Source: Bacillota bacterium
Lineage (GTDB): Bacteria; Bacillota; Bacilli; Alicyclobacillales; Alicyclobacillaceae
Direction: 5' to 3'
Assembly (NCBI GenBank): GCA_021816665.1
Contig: JAKAXI010000129.1
Coordinates: 1-6,174, forward strand
Length of the DNA stretch: 6,174 nucleotides
The notes under the pieces were generated by a model that was not told the DNA's origin, did no database searches, and saw only the letters and a program-made list of their open reading frames with translations. Position 1 is the stretch's first letter, and the number at the start of each line of letters is the position of its first letter. The position numbers were made by a program, and so were the translations under genes. This document shows, in pieces, positions 5,683 to 6,174 of the stretch.

Positions 5683-6105
5683 CTACGATTCAGCTAGTCC
5701 CAAATCCACATGCAACACGAGAGTAGAAATCAGCGACTCAAACCAATCGGGGCGACAGATGCGTCGACCGCTCAAGGGGCGAGGGCAGAATTTGACCTCA
5801 ATGTCGCCGGACCAACCAATTGGAATTCTGATCTCGCCCACGTACATGACTCCGTCGATGACATCGCGATAGCGGTAGTTGAGATAGGGGTGAAGCTTCA
5901 TCGTATCGTACAGTCGCAGGTCCCAAAAGTGTGGTTCCTCAGACAGAAAAGCCAGCGGGTCATGATACGGCTGCTCATCCTCGTCCGCGACGACAAACTC
6001 CTCCCAATTGGGACCCGTCAAGTTGTGGAACGCTTCTTTGTCTCCGTTTTCCAACGCTTGGTTGATCATAATCTGGCGTAAAACGCTCAGAGTTTCATCT
6101 GCCAC
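5683..6105 (-). CDS. Hypothetical acidic protein with an N-terminal IDEAL-like segment
   Basis: This is a 140-residue soluble protein with no signal peptide or membrane segment. Residues 9-30, LRQIMINQALENGDKEAFHNLT, resemble the short helical IDEAL domain of Bacilli (pattern ID.AL..gDke.F..L), which in other proteins sits at or near one end; its function is not established. The rest is unrecognised: an acidic stretch (34-56), an aromatic-rich section EPHFWDLRLYDTMKLHPYLN, then strand-like VMYVGEIRIPIG and GDIEVKFCP, ending in a hydrophobic tail. The start is GTG 6105, with GGGGGAG five bases upstream. The gene is 226 bases from the next minus-strand gene, so it is probably its own transcription unit. 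Existence as a gene is well supported; function is not. Confidence 0.75.
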   Translation of the reverse strand: MADETLSVLRQIMINQALENGDKEAFHNLTGPNWEEFVVADEDEQPYHDPLAFLSEEPHFWDLRLYDTMKLHPYLNYRYRDVIDGVMYVGEIRIPIGWSGDIEVKFCPRPLSGRRICRPDWFESLISTLVLHVDLGLAES

Positions 6106-6174
6106 AGCAACTCCCCCGTTCTGTTGGGACTGTACGTGTGCTGTGTTATATCTGTATTTTTAAACAAGATCGGA

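Noticed and set aside
5534..6081. Plus-strand frames of 112 and 123 codons opposite the IDEAL-like gene
   Set aside because: No ribosome binding site or domain; the minus-strand gene has both a good site and a protein-like composition.
6118..6174. Promoter for the IDEAL-like gene (TATAAC on the minus strand near 6145-6150)
   Set aside because: No acceptable -35 lies at 16-18 bases and the window ends there, so it cannot be supported.

Overview
The window looks like a chromosomal segment of a Gram-positive, spore-former-type Firmicute, probably an Alicyclobacillus-like or related Bacilli/Clostridia lineage. The reasons are strong AGGAGG-type ribosome binding sites, GTG starts, a PAS-type sensor kinase relic, an IDEAL-like protein and a YqgV/MTH1187-family protein. 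This placement is inferred from gene content and style, not from a marker gene. I see no rRNA, tRNA, CRISPR array, phage gene or insertion sequence.

Left part (1-1244, + strand): the window opens inside a polytopic membrane protein whose C-terminal half resembles the CcoN-like, heme-copper-oxidase subunit I-like family. Its end overlaps the start of a wrecked multi-PAS sensor histidine kinase. Only PAS ends and the last two thirds of the ATPase domain survive; the phospho-acceptor helix and N box are gone. The relic ends on a TTAA that also supplies the stop codon of the convergent gene cobQ.

Middle (1241-3280): an intact cobyric acid synthase gene (cobQ/cbiP, - strand) with an excellent ribosome binding site. 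Between it and the next gene lie about 500 bases holding a doubtful 34-codon ORF and, on the opposite strand, the decayed C-terminal end of an L-2-hydroxyglutarate oxidase (LhgO) type FAD enzyme. cobQ is thus a functional solitary cobalamin gene between two ruined genes, with no cobalamin riboswitch that I can see.

Right part (3278-6174): a DHA1-type MFS exporter (-) is transcribed divergently from a small secreted or membrane-anchored PepSY-like protein (+). That gene converges, across a GC-rich hairpin, on an MTH1187/YqgV-family thiamine-binding protein (-). A 226-base gap with a T-box-like sequence follows, then an unrecognised acidic protein with an N-terminal IDEAL-like segment (-).

The genes do not form one pathway. 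The pattern is single-gene units in alternating orientation with at least two gene ruins, which suggests a locus shaped by deletions. I found no convincing new multi-gene system. The points most worth a second look are the two pseudogenes, the orphan T-box-like element and the IDEAL-like protein.
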